Assembly: GCA_027886175.1 (NCBI GenBank)
Contig: JAJNNQ010000026.1
Span: 20,614,001 to 20,678,000, forward strand
Direction of reading: 5' to 3'
DNA from: Phylloscopus collybita
Lineage: Eukaryota; Chordata; Aves; Passeriformes; Phylloscopidae
DNA: 64,000 nt
In this document: positions 49,766 through 60,400 of the stretch, piece by piece
How the letters are laid out: every line of letters starts with the position of its first letter
How positions within the stretch are numbered: the stretch's first letter is position 1
Position numbers and translations under genes: made by a program
The notes under the pieces: model-generated
Seen by the model: the letters and a program-made list of their open reading frames with translations, nothing else
Told to the model about the DNA's origin: nothing
Databases searched by the model: none

Positions 49766-51496
49766 AATTTTATTATTTTTTAAAGGAACAGGAGCAAAAG
49801 AGTCTAACAGACACCAATCATTTTTAATGTATTTAGAGAAATAACCCCAAAGGAAAGGAGAAGAATTGTTTGTTTTAAAACAGGAACCCATCCTTCATCT
49901 CAGGCTGTAGCCTGGAGAGGGTATGGTACTGCCAAGTTATAAGAGCCTGTAATGGAAATGCTGACAGACCTTCAGCACCACCACAGTCACAGCCCCCCTA
50001 TAAATAGACTGCAAATGCTTGGTATGTGAGATGAGTTCAAGTAGCCACTTGACAGACTCTGGCAATTTGACCAATGATTATTTCAGAAAACAATCACAGA
50101 TGAGATCTGTTCATCTTTGTGCTCATTCTTGCAGGTGGTTTGGGTGCGTATCCTACCTATTCTCCAGTGCCAGATACAATGCATTAAGGATGCTGTTCTG
50201 GCAGGTACAATGCTGCCTCTCAAACAGAGCTGTAACATGACCTACTTTGCTCAGTCTAGTACTATTCAATAATAAGTGGCCTCTATTGGGTTGCTACATG
50301 TAGACAACATCAAACACATTTCACTGAAACATTTAGATATTGATTTTACTCAGTCTGGAAACTTCAAAGTGGGTTCTTTCCATGTCATCTTGAAAATGCA
50401 TCCTCCTGCCCCCATGCTATAGATTCTGTGTTAGTGCACGTGCATGTGGACTCCCTCAGCTGCTAGTCATCCCTCTGCTCTTTGTTCCTAAATTAAGGGC
50501 AACTGTTGTGTTTCTTTATCTCCTAATGGCACTAACTGCTTTGTATAGTAACATAAGAGCTGCCTCTGCTGCTTGGCTTCCTTACAGTTACCCAGCCATG
50601 GTTTTAACCAGAATGCAAAATAATGCTCTGATCCTAAATAGGAGCACTGGAAGTAATAGGGGATTGTTTTAAGTTTGTGAGCCTGTTTCTTTAGCTTCAG
50701 GGAATGTGTTAAGTTTTTAACATGCATTCTCCCATTCCATCATGTGCTCTGGGGCTCTCCAGCTTCATCTCCAACTAAAAGCTTCATGGAGATTCTTATG
50801 TTCTTCACCTATTGGAATTGCACTGTTGATTTCTTTTTTTTTTTTATTTTCTTTGTTTTGGGATAAGATCTCAATCACCTAGGTAGAGACCCGAGTGCAG
50901 CAGGCATCTTGTTAAGAGCTAAAAAGACAGTGAGAAAGGACCATCAAATACACTTTCAGTGGGGGACTTAAAGGCTGAGCCTGAGTCAGATTTCCAAGGA
51001 CAAGGTGATACTCTTTTCCCTGAAGTTCTTGTGGTAATTTCAAGTGTGGGAAAAGTGTTCCCTTCCTGAACCAGTTTGTTATCCTGTTTTTCTGCATATA
51101 ATTACACTGCTGCCACAGTTCCATCCAAAGCCAGTTGCATCCTGAGTCAGCCTCATGCAGAAAGTGGTTGAGGGCCTTTAGTCTTGAAGTACGGGTGTTT
51201 AAATAAGGTGTACTAACAAGCTCTCCTGCAGCAGGAGAGACCACTGGCACCAGAGGAGATCGATGAAATGGAGCCCTACCTAGGTGTGGTCCATGTTATT
51301 GCTACATACTTGGGATTGGCAAAAATCATTTCCTGCCCAGAGTCAGGAGGTGCTGGTGTCCTCTGCACTCTGCCAGAGCAGCACAGACCAGACTCCTGTC
51401 CTCCTTACCTATGAGCCAACGCAGGTGTCCAAGTGAAACATCCATATGTCTCATCCTGAGATGCACTCTTCAAAGTTCTGTGTGGTATTTAATCAG

Positions 51497-51548
51497 AAAA
51501 CCAAAACAAAACAAAAACCCCAAAAAATCAACAACCAAAAAAAAAAAG
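51497..51548 (+). repeat. C/A-rich simple repeat
   Basis: AAAACCAAAACAAAAC units pass through CCCCAAAAAATC to an A run. This is the third tract of this type in the window. Confidence 0.85.
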
Positions 51549-51634
51549 GCAAGTAAATGTTCTCATTTTCTCATTTAGGGTCTTTTTTAAAGGAATGTCT
51601 TTGTAATCTACTATTATGGTGTGCTGGGTATGAT

Positions 51635-51667
51635 ACTACTACTATTATTATTGTTGTTGTTGTTGTT
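51635..51667 (+). repeat. Compound triplet microsatellite (ACT)3(ATT)3(GTT)5
   Basis: Consecutive runs of ACT, ATT and GTT units share one triplet phase. This fits point mutations that spread by slippage along one array. Confidence 0.9.
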
Positions 51668-53117
51668 CTGTCTGGACTAGTATCATGAGGTCAATGGCAG
51701 TTTTTTCCTTCTAGAAAATTATGAGTTAAGAGCACCACAGCAAATGAAAACCAACAAGCTCCTGAAGCAAAGGAGCAGCAGCACTCTGCTGCAGAAGGTC
51801 AGCTCTCTTTCAAACAGAGCTTTTTCAAACTTTTGCTTCTTGATCGGCATGAATGAGTGTTCTTGACCAAGTGCCATTTCCTCAGTAATTTTTCCTCCTA
51901 AAAAATAGGTTAGAAAAAACACATCACTTATATTCACAGCAATTATTTCCTGTGAGTGTTATTTGTTTGAAAGCCTGAACACAGAAGATGATGTCATATT
52001 CCGGTAATGCTTGAGGACGTTTGAACCAAACGAGAGCCAAGACTAATCACACTGGCACCTCATGAGGGAAATGTTTCATCTGGGAAGCACAGACAAGGTG
52101 GACAGTGGCACTACCCACTACCAGAGCCCTTCACAGTACCTGGGTTTCCTGGTGCTTCCCTCAGCTTTCTGCCCAGCCTGCAACAGATAGGCTGTCTGGG
52201 GCCCTGGGCTTTGCATGGACACTGCTTTGGGTATTTCTGTGGCTTGGTAATGCCAAATGTCAACTGCTCAGTCAGCACTGCAGAGCATACAGTTCTCACC
52301 ACGACTTTGGTGACAGTGGATGGTTAAGCAGCAAAAAGTGCCAAAGGCAGAAAGGATGGGGTTGTTGTTTTAAGTCTGAATCCTTACAGTTGTTAGGGGG
52401 ATGTTAGAGCACTTTCAGCACATATTATCAAAAAAGAAAAAAAGGCCACCAGTAAATTGGGACAGTTTGATACTGCTGAAGTCAAAAGCTTCTGCTGTTA
52501 CATTGCTTTATGCATCAGAAATACTTATTAACAATTGCCTGTTTCTTTCAAAGGAGCACACACAATCCACTGTGGTTTAAAGAAGGTGGAAGAAACCCTG
52601 ACAGAATAAAGATGAGCTACAAAACCCATAGTAATGGAATGCCTCAATGGAGATCACTTTTCTGCATCATTCCTGCTTTCCCCGGAGCTAAGCACAGTGC
52701 TGCACTTAACTGGGGACCAGATCCTGTTCATTTTTTCAAGACCTGTCATCTCCAGTTTCACTCTTTGTATACAGCAATTGGGATTCTGTCCTACATGTTA
52801 AAATAAGGATATTAGCTAGCAGAGAGAATCCCTTCTTGAGCTGTGAGATAGTGATGGAGTCTGCTTTATGAATGTTAAAAGAGAGCGTGCAGTGTCTGGA
52901 AAACACTACACTGACCTGCGGGGTTTGAAACCTGCCTATAAAGTTCTCATTTAGATGAGATGCTCTCAGAGTGGATAAGCCAAACTATGCTCTTCCTAAG
53001 TGTCTGCTAATAACCTTAATGGAGTGCAAAAGCATAGAGAGGCACCAGAAGGGATTTAAAAGCAGAGAGAGCGGGAAGAGCAGTAATGTCACTTTGAATA
53101 TAAAATCTCACACCCTG

Positions 53118-53168
53118 AATAACAGAGGCGCTGAGGTAGGCAGGAACCTCTGGAGATTGTCTCATCCA
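53118..53168 (-). mobile_element. CR1 3'-end scrap
   Basis: The plus strand reads GCTGAGGTAGGCAGGAACCTCTGGAGATTGTCTCATCC. This fits the reverse complement of the CR1 3' terminus as often seen in birds ('TGAGGTTGGAAGGGACCTCTGGAGATCATCTAGTCC'). Only about 40-50 nt remain and the terminal octamers are not visible. A 184-codon open frame with only a GTG start (52971-53525) runs across it and is not a gene. Confidence 0.5.
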
Positions 53169-55379
53169 TATCTTAAAACGAAACACTCCAATCTACACAT
53201 TTGCATGTACTCAAAATGGGACACAGACATCACATCACTATCATTTGACCAAAAACCGTGGAGGACCAAAAGCATTGTCAGGAAAAGAGGAGATTGGAAT
53301 CATAAGATGAGATCTGCAAACATGCCTGAGAGTGCTGGCACACCGGAGGCTAAATCTGCTCCAGTCTCAGTGCTGCCTGGCTTAGTGGTTCAGTTCTATA
53401 GGAATCATAGCTGCAGGGCAGGAACCCACATTCTCCACAGGCTGAGTGCAGATGATGAAAAGCCAAATAGCAAGCTCTTGAAACACTGGCAGGGTGAGCA
53501 GGGAGTGAAAGTAGGTGGCCATTAGCACCCAGAGCTGACTGGGCAAAGCCCCTCAAAGACAGCTATATTCTTTGCTCCTTTTGGAATTCTCACTTGGAGC
53601 TGGCTGCCAAAATTTGCCGAGTCATTTTGTATAGGGTGCAAAGAGCTTTCCTGCTCTGTCTCAGCTTTGTCTGCTCATCAGCCCACAGACACAGCACCAG
53701 CTGGGAAAGCACCCATGCATTTGATGTGAGCAGGTTGTGAGTGCGGGACACTCACCACGTACGCAGGCTGACCTCGCTGCCGAGCTATGAACACTTTGAA
53801 TGAGTCTTCCTCTTTTGAGGACTTTGCAGCTGTGATGGCCCATACCCTGCTGGGGGGAGTTAGGATCCCACAGAATGCAAGCTTTCCAAGTGGTTTCTCC
53901 AAATGAGGCAGCACAAGAGTTAAGCTTGGGCTTTGTGTGTGCTGGGGAAACACTCTGAACAGTCAGGTGGGATAGGAACTTACATGCAGCGTTGCTCTGA
54001 GGGCTCTGGCTGCACTGTTTACAGAGACATTAAAGCAGCAGTTTCTTTTGTCAGGGCTGCCGGGAATTTGGTACTGCTCTCCCTCAGGGGCTTGAGAAAT
54101 CCCACCTAGGAAAACAGAACACGCCCAGAGATCCTGCTGAAGCCAGGTGATGATAGTGGAGGGGAAGACATGATCAAGGATCTCCCTGAGGATTTTGAGG
54201 ACCCAGATTGCTGCCAGAATCTGCAGGGATGTCTCAGTAGCAGTCGGGGTGGGGGAACTGTGGAAGCAGTAAAAAAATGCATCTGGCTGGGCCAGCTCCT
54301 TTCCTTCAAGAGGCACAGCCAAGCTTTGAAACAGCGAGAACAAAAGGCAGACTGGCGAGCAGGGGAAGAAAGTGCTGGAAAGGAATTTGTTGCTACAGGA
54401 AGCTCAATGGTTTGTCGTAAAACAGACTGCAGTTCTGTTGTTTCTGTGTTAAACCCTAGAAAGGGGCAGCTCCAGCACACACTGGATTCTCTGGTGAAAA
54501 AAACAGTGTAGGTTTGAAAAAAGTGAAAGGCAACTTGAGTTTCCCAGCTATAGTAAAAAATAATTGTGGAGACCAAGCTTTTTTCCCTTTTCTTCTCCTT
54601 CCAGAAATTCCCCAGTTTCATCTTTTTGAGTCTTAAACATTGAGTTAATTCCAGGGTTGCCTTTAAGGAACAAGAAAACGTGTAGCAGGCCTTCTAGATC
54701 CCAAATCTATGGCCACACTTCCAATTTTCATTACCAGAAATAGCAAAAGGAAATGAAAAGCAGGTGTGGGAAGGCTTCTCTAAATGATGCCAGGGCTGTT
54801 CTTTAACCTTTACTGGAGGCAAACACACATCTATGCATGCCAGGCTATTGGCTTACTGCATAGTTCCCTTACAGTTACAAAAATCTGACAAAAGCAACCA
54901 AACACACTGAAGTTTTTCTAAGCATGTTTGCTGACAGCCCTTGCCACCGAAATATTTCACTGACCTTTGACAAAGACAGTAAATAAGGTTTGCTAGGCTG
55001 TAGGGAGGAAAAAAATCAGGGCATTGGGGTTCTCAGAGTTAAACAAAGGAAAGAGTAACATGAAAACAACTTTGGAGATCGGTAGGAAAAAAAATAAGCA
55101 TCTCATTTATCTCTTGAACATAACATGTCCTTGCCTTTTTGCATATATTTGCAGTAGTTTCTCCGAGTTACTTGAGACTACTTTGGTTTGATCCTGCCAG
55201 ATGCTGAGCAACAAGCCACAGCCACACTCAGCAGTTTGCAGAGACTGAGCTGAGATTAATCCCAGATTATCTTGGTGCAGCCTGCGAAAGCCAGTCATTC
55301 TGTTTTTCATTTCTGTGGCAAAACTGCAAGATCCTGGAATTTGCTCTTTCTCCTCCTATATACCATCCAGTGAAGCAAG
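53169..55379. other. Unique non-coding DNA
   Basis: No gene recognised. Opposed open frames at 54106-54621 (minus, 171 codons) and 54170-54511 (plus, 113 codons) overlap and have no known motif. Confidence 0.5.
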
Positions 55380-55660
55380 AATTAATGCCCCGGAGCTAGC
55401 TGTACACTGCCAACTCAAGCCTTTAAAATGAACACAAAAATCACAGCCCAGCTTGAACAGGGAAATGTAAGCCTGAACCTGGCCCCAGCGACAGCGGCTG
55501 CTGGAAAGGCCCCCGGAGGCAACTCCAGCACTGTAATAACCTACGTAAACAGGGATGGTGTTTTTCCTTTTTTTTTTTATCCTCTGCCTTGCTTCAGTGG
55601 AAAGCGGTGGAAAAATAACTCACTTGCGTACACAATCGTTTAGGCCCAGTCATGATTCCT
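55380..55660. promoter_or_regulatory. Candidate conserved non-coding block
   Basis: A repeat-poor stretch with scattered CpGs (CCCCGGAG, CAGCGACAGCGG, CCCCCGGAGG, CTACGTAA, AAGCGG, TGCGTAC, ATCGTTTAGG), more than its surroundings. It has a T-rich patch in the middle. The function is unknown and the evidence is composition only. Confidence 0.2.
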
Positions 55661-57200
55661 TTAGAGCCTGTGCCAATGGATTTTAGTCATTTTCTGGCAA
55701 AGGTTTCCCTTTCAACCACAAATACTGAATAGTTATTGGGTGAGTCACCACCTTGAGTAATCTAATTCTTTGACCAGTACATGCTTGCTTCCTGTGCTGC
55801 AGACTGTCTTTCTGCACCAGGATATTTTAACGTGTGCCTTTTGTTCGGGGATTTTCTCTCCTACAGTGGCCAGCCTTGCAGGGCTGGGAGTCCAGAGGGG
55901 TGCAGAGGGGCTCAGAGTTCAGCTTCCAGGGCAATGCCTGCTGCAGATCCCTGGCTGCCTCAGGGTTCAGAAGGGCACTGTGGCCTACTGGCATCCCCTA
56001 TTTCAAATCCAGCCTGTGCTGTCCTTGGGAGAGTGGCAACCTCAGGGTTAGAAGGTAATTTTTAAGACAGAGGCCCTTTACTCAGCAACTCTGGTCATAG
56101 CTGGAGGTATCATATGGTTCTATGAAGCTTTACAAGCAAATTGTAAAACAGCCAAACCTGCAACATTTGCCTTGTGCCAGTGTCCCAGCCAGCCCCTCAG
56201 ATCAGAGCAGTCAGTGCCTGAGGGCTGAGCTCACTGACTTTGGGAAGGGAATGTGAATAACAACTGCATGGGATGGTGTTGGTGCAAATCATATCAGCTG
56301 GTGTTGGTACAAGCTTTTGCAAGGGTTTTGACCTGTTTTCCCTTTCTCATGTACTAGCTTTATAAGAAAACATACTGCTAAAAATCACATAGGTTTAGAA
56401 ACACTACAGGAGAAAAATGTTTCTTTTTGCCTTTAGAAGATGCAGTGTTTCAGGAGAACTTAAATGCTCGAGGTGGTGACTGTTCACAAGACACCTTTTG
56501 AAGAATGTTAATAAAATGTTTTCTAGCCCTTTCTTTCATGATTGCAGCTTTGTGTTTCATTTCCTATTTATGGGGGCCCATGCTTTCCTCAGGGCATCTT
56601 CTGGTCACTATTTACTGAAAGCTTCTTCTCTTCAGGGGAGAAAAAGAAAAGAAAAGAAAGGCAGCAAGAGAGGAGGATTAAATTATACTCTGATATTTTC
56701 ATGACAAGAAAAGCAGACTATAATAAAAGTACTCCAATAATACATTTATGATTCTGGTAGAAAAATCTCAGAGGAAGATGTCTTTGTGCATTTATGTACA
56801 TATAAGCACTGCTGACAAACAGAGCAGATCCAACTGTGGCTATGTGTGATAGCCTGTATGTCTGCTAGAACCACTAGATTCTCTCCTGACCTGATCTATA
56901 TGAACATAGAATTACTAGAAGAAAATAGAGCTGTTGGAGCACTCCTGAAGAACCTAGCTGGCTGTACCAGCACTGTCCACAATGTGCCAGTTAATGGAGC
57001 CCAGGAAAGAACCCTTTTTGTACTTTTTCCTAGAGGTGGGGCTAAACATTTCCATATTTGATGTGAGACCAACATAACGTGTTGTTGTCTCTGCTCTCAT
57101 TGTCTTCCTGTCAGCTGATGTTTTTTCATCATTACTGTAGAAGCACACCACATTGGACTGGAAAGAACAGGATGATATCACCTACTTCAATTCTTCTCAG
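55661..57200. other. Unique non-coding DNA
   Basis: No gene recognised. Three overlapping frames are open at 55770-56065 in a GC-richer patch, so coding is unlikely. An (AAAAG)n-like purine patch lies at 56641-56662. Confidence 0.5.
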
Positions 57201-57796
57201 TCTTGGGTGCATTACGAGCAGCAATGCCAGCAAGGTTGAGGGAGGTGATCCTGCCCCTCTATGCAGCCCTGCTGAGGTCACATCTGGAGAGCTGTGTCCT
57301 GTTCTGGGCTCCTCAGTACAAAAGAGACCTGGAGCTCTTGAAGCAGGTCCAACAGAGGCTACAAAGATCATTGAGAGACGGAAGCATCTTTCATACAAGG
57401 AAAAGCTGAGGGAGCTGGGCCTGCTCAGCCTTGTCTCAGTACATGAGATGAGACAACTAAAAGGGGACCTCACCAATGTCTGGTGAGGTATCTGAAGGGA
57501 GGGTGTCAGAGGTTGGAGCCTTGGTGATGCTGAGCAATAGGACAAGAGGCAACAGGCAGAAACGGATGCACAGGAAGTTCCATCTGAACACGAGGAAGAG
57601 CTTCACACTGGAACAAGGCCACACACTGAAACAGATTGGCCAGAGAAATTGTCAAGTCTCCCTCACTGGAGACATTTAAGAACTATCTGGATGCAATCCT
57701 ATGCCATGTGCTCTAGGATGACCCTGAGTAAGAAGCAAGGTTAAACCAGATGTGTCACTGCAGTCCCTTCCAACCTTATCCATCTTGTGATTCCTT
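57201..57796 (+). mobile_element. CR1 LINE, 5'-truncated (ORF2 C-terminus and 3' UTR)
   Basis: This is a clear CR1 on the plus strand. It starts in the ORF2 C-terminal region: the frame at 57203 reads [19 protein letters not shown] then [19 protein letters not shown], close to the family's '[30 protein letters not shown]'. A frameshift near 57350-57370 moves the continuation (LSYKEKLRELGLLSL) into another frame. The 3' UTR follows with CTGAACACGAGGAAGAGCTTC, TCACTGGAGACATTTAAGAAC and CCTTCCAACCTTATCC, and ends in CTTGTGATTCC near 57796, a worn remnant of the octamer tail. It is dead and 5'-truncated, but less decayed than the three long ancient copies. Confidence 0.93.
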
Positions 57797-58599
57797 GAAC
57801 TGTGGGCCTTTAAATGCTCCCTGTGATGGCAAGGTCTTCTTCTGAGGTTAGGAGGTGGCATGTGTGAACCCATGTGGCTTTTGAGCATAATCTGACATCA
57901 TATCTAAGGCAAACCATTACCAAAATGAGCAGTCCTTCACCTCATCATCATCCCTATGTGTTACTCATGTCCTCTTTCCTCCAGAGTGCTGGCATTCAGA
58001 TGAGGTCAGGATTCTTCAGTACTGTAACTGAAGAAGCAGGGAGCAAAATACCTTTTCTTCTGGGTTTGGTTTTCCCATGGCTTTCTTCCCTGACCAGGTC
58101 ACAGCATGGTCAGGCCAGCCAAACACAGATGGTAGCAGTGAAGGAAGCTGTGGGACCACAAAGAGCCAGAAACAGCAGGGCATTTTGTCCTGTATATAAA
58201 CCTTTTGTAGCCTCAATAATGTGAGGAAAACAAGGTCTAAAAATTTAAATTAAACCCTGGGACTCCCAGGCACAGGGCCAGTGCAGCAGAAATACTGATT
58301 TCCTGCAATGTTTGTGGCCACCACTGCAGACAGGAACCAATCTGGCGATAATGTTCCAAGGTTTCCAACAGCAAACATCTGCCCCTGGTGCAGAGCCCTG
58401 CGCTACCAACCTGGCTCTCCACTCTTCACACCACCCAAGAGCTGCATCCCTTCTAACCCCGCCTCCATCACAGCTTTGGCTGATCTCAGGTGTGGGGCTC
58501 AGCCTCCTCCTTCCTGAAGCCAGAAACAATTGCATCACCATAGACATTCTGACAGCAGTGGGCTAAAGATGCATGATTCAGAAAAGCAACTGATGTCAT
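57797..58599. other. Unique non-coding DNA between two CR1 copies
   Basis: No gene recognised. Short overlapping open frames on both strands at 58237-58566 have no known motif. Part of 58560-58600 may still belong to the 3' UTR of the minus-strand CR1 that follows. Confidence 0.45.
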
Positions 58600-60400
58600 T
58601 CTAATGACATGAAGGAGTGTCAAAGCCATCACCACTGTGGTAAGCTGCTTCAATATCTATTTACCACCGCTGCTAGGAAGGTGCTTCTATTTCAAGGGTG
58701 AATTAATTTAACTTCAGCTTACACATACTGGATCTTGTTATGTTTTTATATATGACATTAAAATATCGCCCTAGGTCCCATTTCTCTGTGTAAATATCTA
58801 TAAACACAGATCAAGTCACTTCTCTGCCTGCATAAGCCTTGTCTTTGGGGCTTGCCTTCCAGACCTTGGGTCATCTCTGTAGCTGTCCTTTGAATTTCCT
58901 GCAGTATTTCACATCTTCCTTGAAGCATGAAAATGAGAAGTGGTCAAAGTATAGTAATAGCTGTCGTTAATTCAAAATCACTTTCCTTCTTTTACTTCAT
59001 ATTCCTTTATTATACATCTATGGGTTGCATTGGCCAATTTTTCCCACCACACTGCATTACGTGCTTGTGATTTGGTAATTATTTGCAATGACCCCCACGT
59101 CCTTCTGTTCAGAGCCACTTCCCAAGAAAAGGCTGTTCATTTTGTGCAAGTTTTTCAATCACAAGATAATGCGGTATGAAGTCAAATGGCTTTGAGAAGT
59201 ATAAACACAGATATCAATGCAGCTCTGTGGACCAGTAATCCTATAAAAAAGGGCAAGAGGTTTGTGTGATGAGATATGCCACACCCGAAACCATACTGAC
59301 TTACATTTGCTACCATTTCAGGTGTAACTAGAGCTTAGTTTATTGTTTGTAGAGTCCTGAATTCAGTCTTCTAATATTTTGACCAGGGTCTTATACTTCC
59401 CTGAATTATACTGCTGACCTCCTGCCTACATACCCAGTTTTTCAAGCTCTGAGCACCTTGACTCACATCTTTCATCCTCTTGGATATGTGTAATCTGAAT
59501 AGGCTGATCTAAAATTTTGATCTTTAGCAGATGCTGCTTCATGCACCTTTTTCTGTACTTCAGAGGTTTCTACTCCCAGCTCTAACTTCATCTGAGCTGG
59601 ACATATCCTCCTGCTCCACCCCACCTGCAACGCAAAAATCTCTTTGAAAATGTCTGTCTTTTTGAGATCAAATCCACACACCTGCAAGCAGCAGGTGAGC
59701 CTTAGCTGACCCACATTTTTTTCCTTAATATGACAAAGACACCTTCTTATTGCCTTTAGCCATTTAGTCCCAAGCTATGTGAGTGACTCCTTCAGATCTC
59801 CCCATCACTAGGCATTATTTACAGTTTTTAGCTTCACTGTCCATCCATCCTTTCAGCTGGAAATCTTCCCAGCAGCACATCTTCCCCATGTGACTGCAGA
59901 ACCAAGGCTGAGGGATGCCAGTAGGACAGCACAAAACAATCCTCAGTTTGAGGCAATGGTTCCCGTATTACAAATCAGCCATGTCACCAAGAAGCTTGAG
60001 TTTCTGGAAAACTCTCCCTTTTGAAGTTTCAGATACGTGTGACAGATGTTGGTACTTTCTTTACAAGGTCAATGAAACCAGGCTGATTTTACTGGTGCAG
60101 GCACAGCTGCCAATTTTTAGGTCAGTGATGATCTCATCTTCTTCAAGCAGAATGACAACCAGTATGCAGAGTTGTCATATGTTCTAATACCCGCATGGCT
60201 ACTGCAGCACCAAGGTCAATACTAATTTAATCTGCTTTTGTGACTGCAGTGAAGCCACAGCACTTCTGCATTAAGAAATCATTCGTCATTTCTGGAAACT
60301 CAGGAAATGTTGCTACTGGCCAAGGGAGTCTAGTCAGTGTGTCCCAAGAGAAAGGGGTGTGTGATAATGCAGTTTTACTGCACATTATAAAGAAAGATTA
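58600..60400 (-). mobile_element. Long ancient CR1 LINE relic (ORF2 EN to 3' UTR)
   Basis: The plus strand follows, in order, the reverse complement of a CR1 from 3' UTR back into the endonuclease part of ORF2. Landmarks are: GGTAAGCTGCTTCAATATCTATTTACC (58638 on); TACTGGATCTTGTTATG (58727); AGATCAAGTCACTTCTCTG (58809); TGACCCCCACGTCCTTCTGTTCAGAG (59089), the region encoding ERDLGV; CGGTATGAAGTCAAATGGCTTTGAGAAG (59172), the KAFDTV region; CTTGGATATGTGTAATCTG (59479); ACACCTTCTTATTGCC (59739); CTCCCTTTTGAAGTTTCAG (60015); GCCAATTTTTAGGTCAGTGATGATCTCATC (60109); and TGATAATGCAGTTTTACTGCACATTATA (60363). The polymerase core between about 59145 and 59150 is missing through an internal deletion. 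No frame survives. The copy predates modern birds if the match to crocodilian/turtle-type CR1 is right. It may extend to about 60530. Confidence 0.82.

Larger units (their letters stand above)
49766..53117. other. Unique non-coding DNA with microsatellites
   Basis: No gene recognised. Open frames of about 100-112 codons at 50912-51250 and 52105-52407 show no known motif. The two simple repeats at 51497 and 51635 are listed separately. Confidence 0.5.

Noticed and set aside
49971..49994. REST/NRSF-like site TTCAGCACCACC
   Set aside because: Only the left half of the RE1 consensus matches. The right half (GGACAGCGCC) is not present.
52971..53525. 184-codon open frame on the plus strand
   Set aside because: It starts at GTG, crosses a CR1 3'-end scrap, and shows no known domain or splice structure.
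54106..54621. 171-codon minus-strand open frame
   Set aside because: An opposite-strand frame is open in the same place. No protein motif was recognised.
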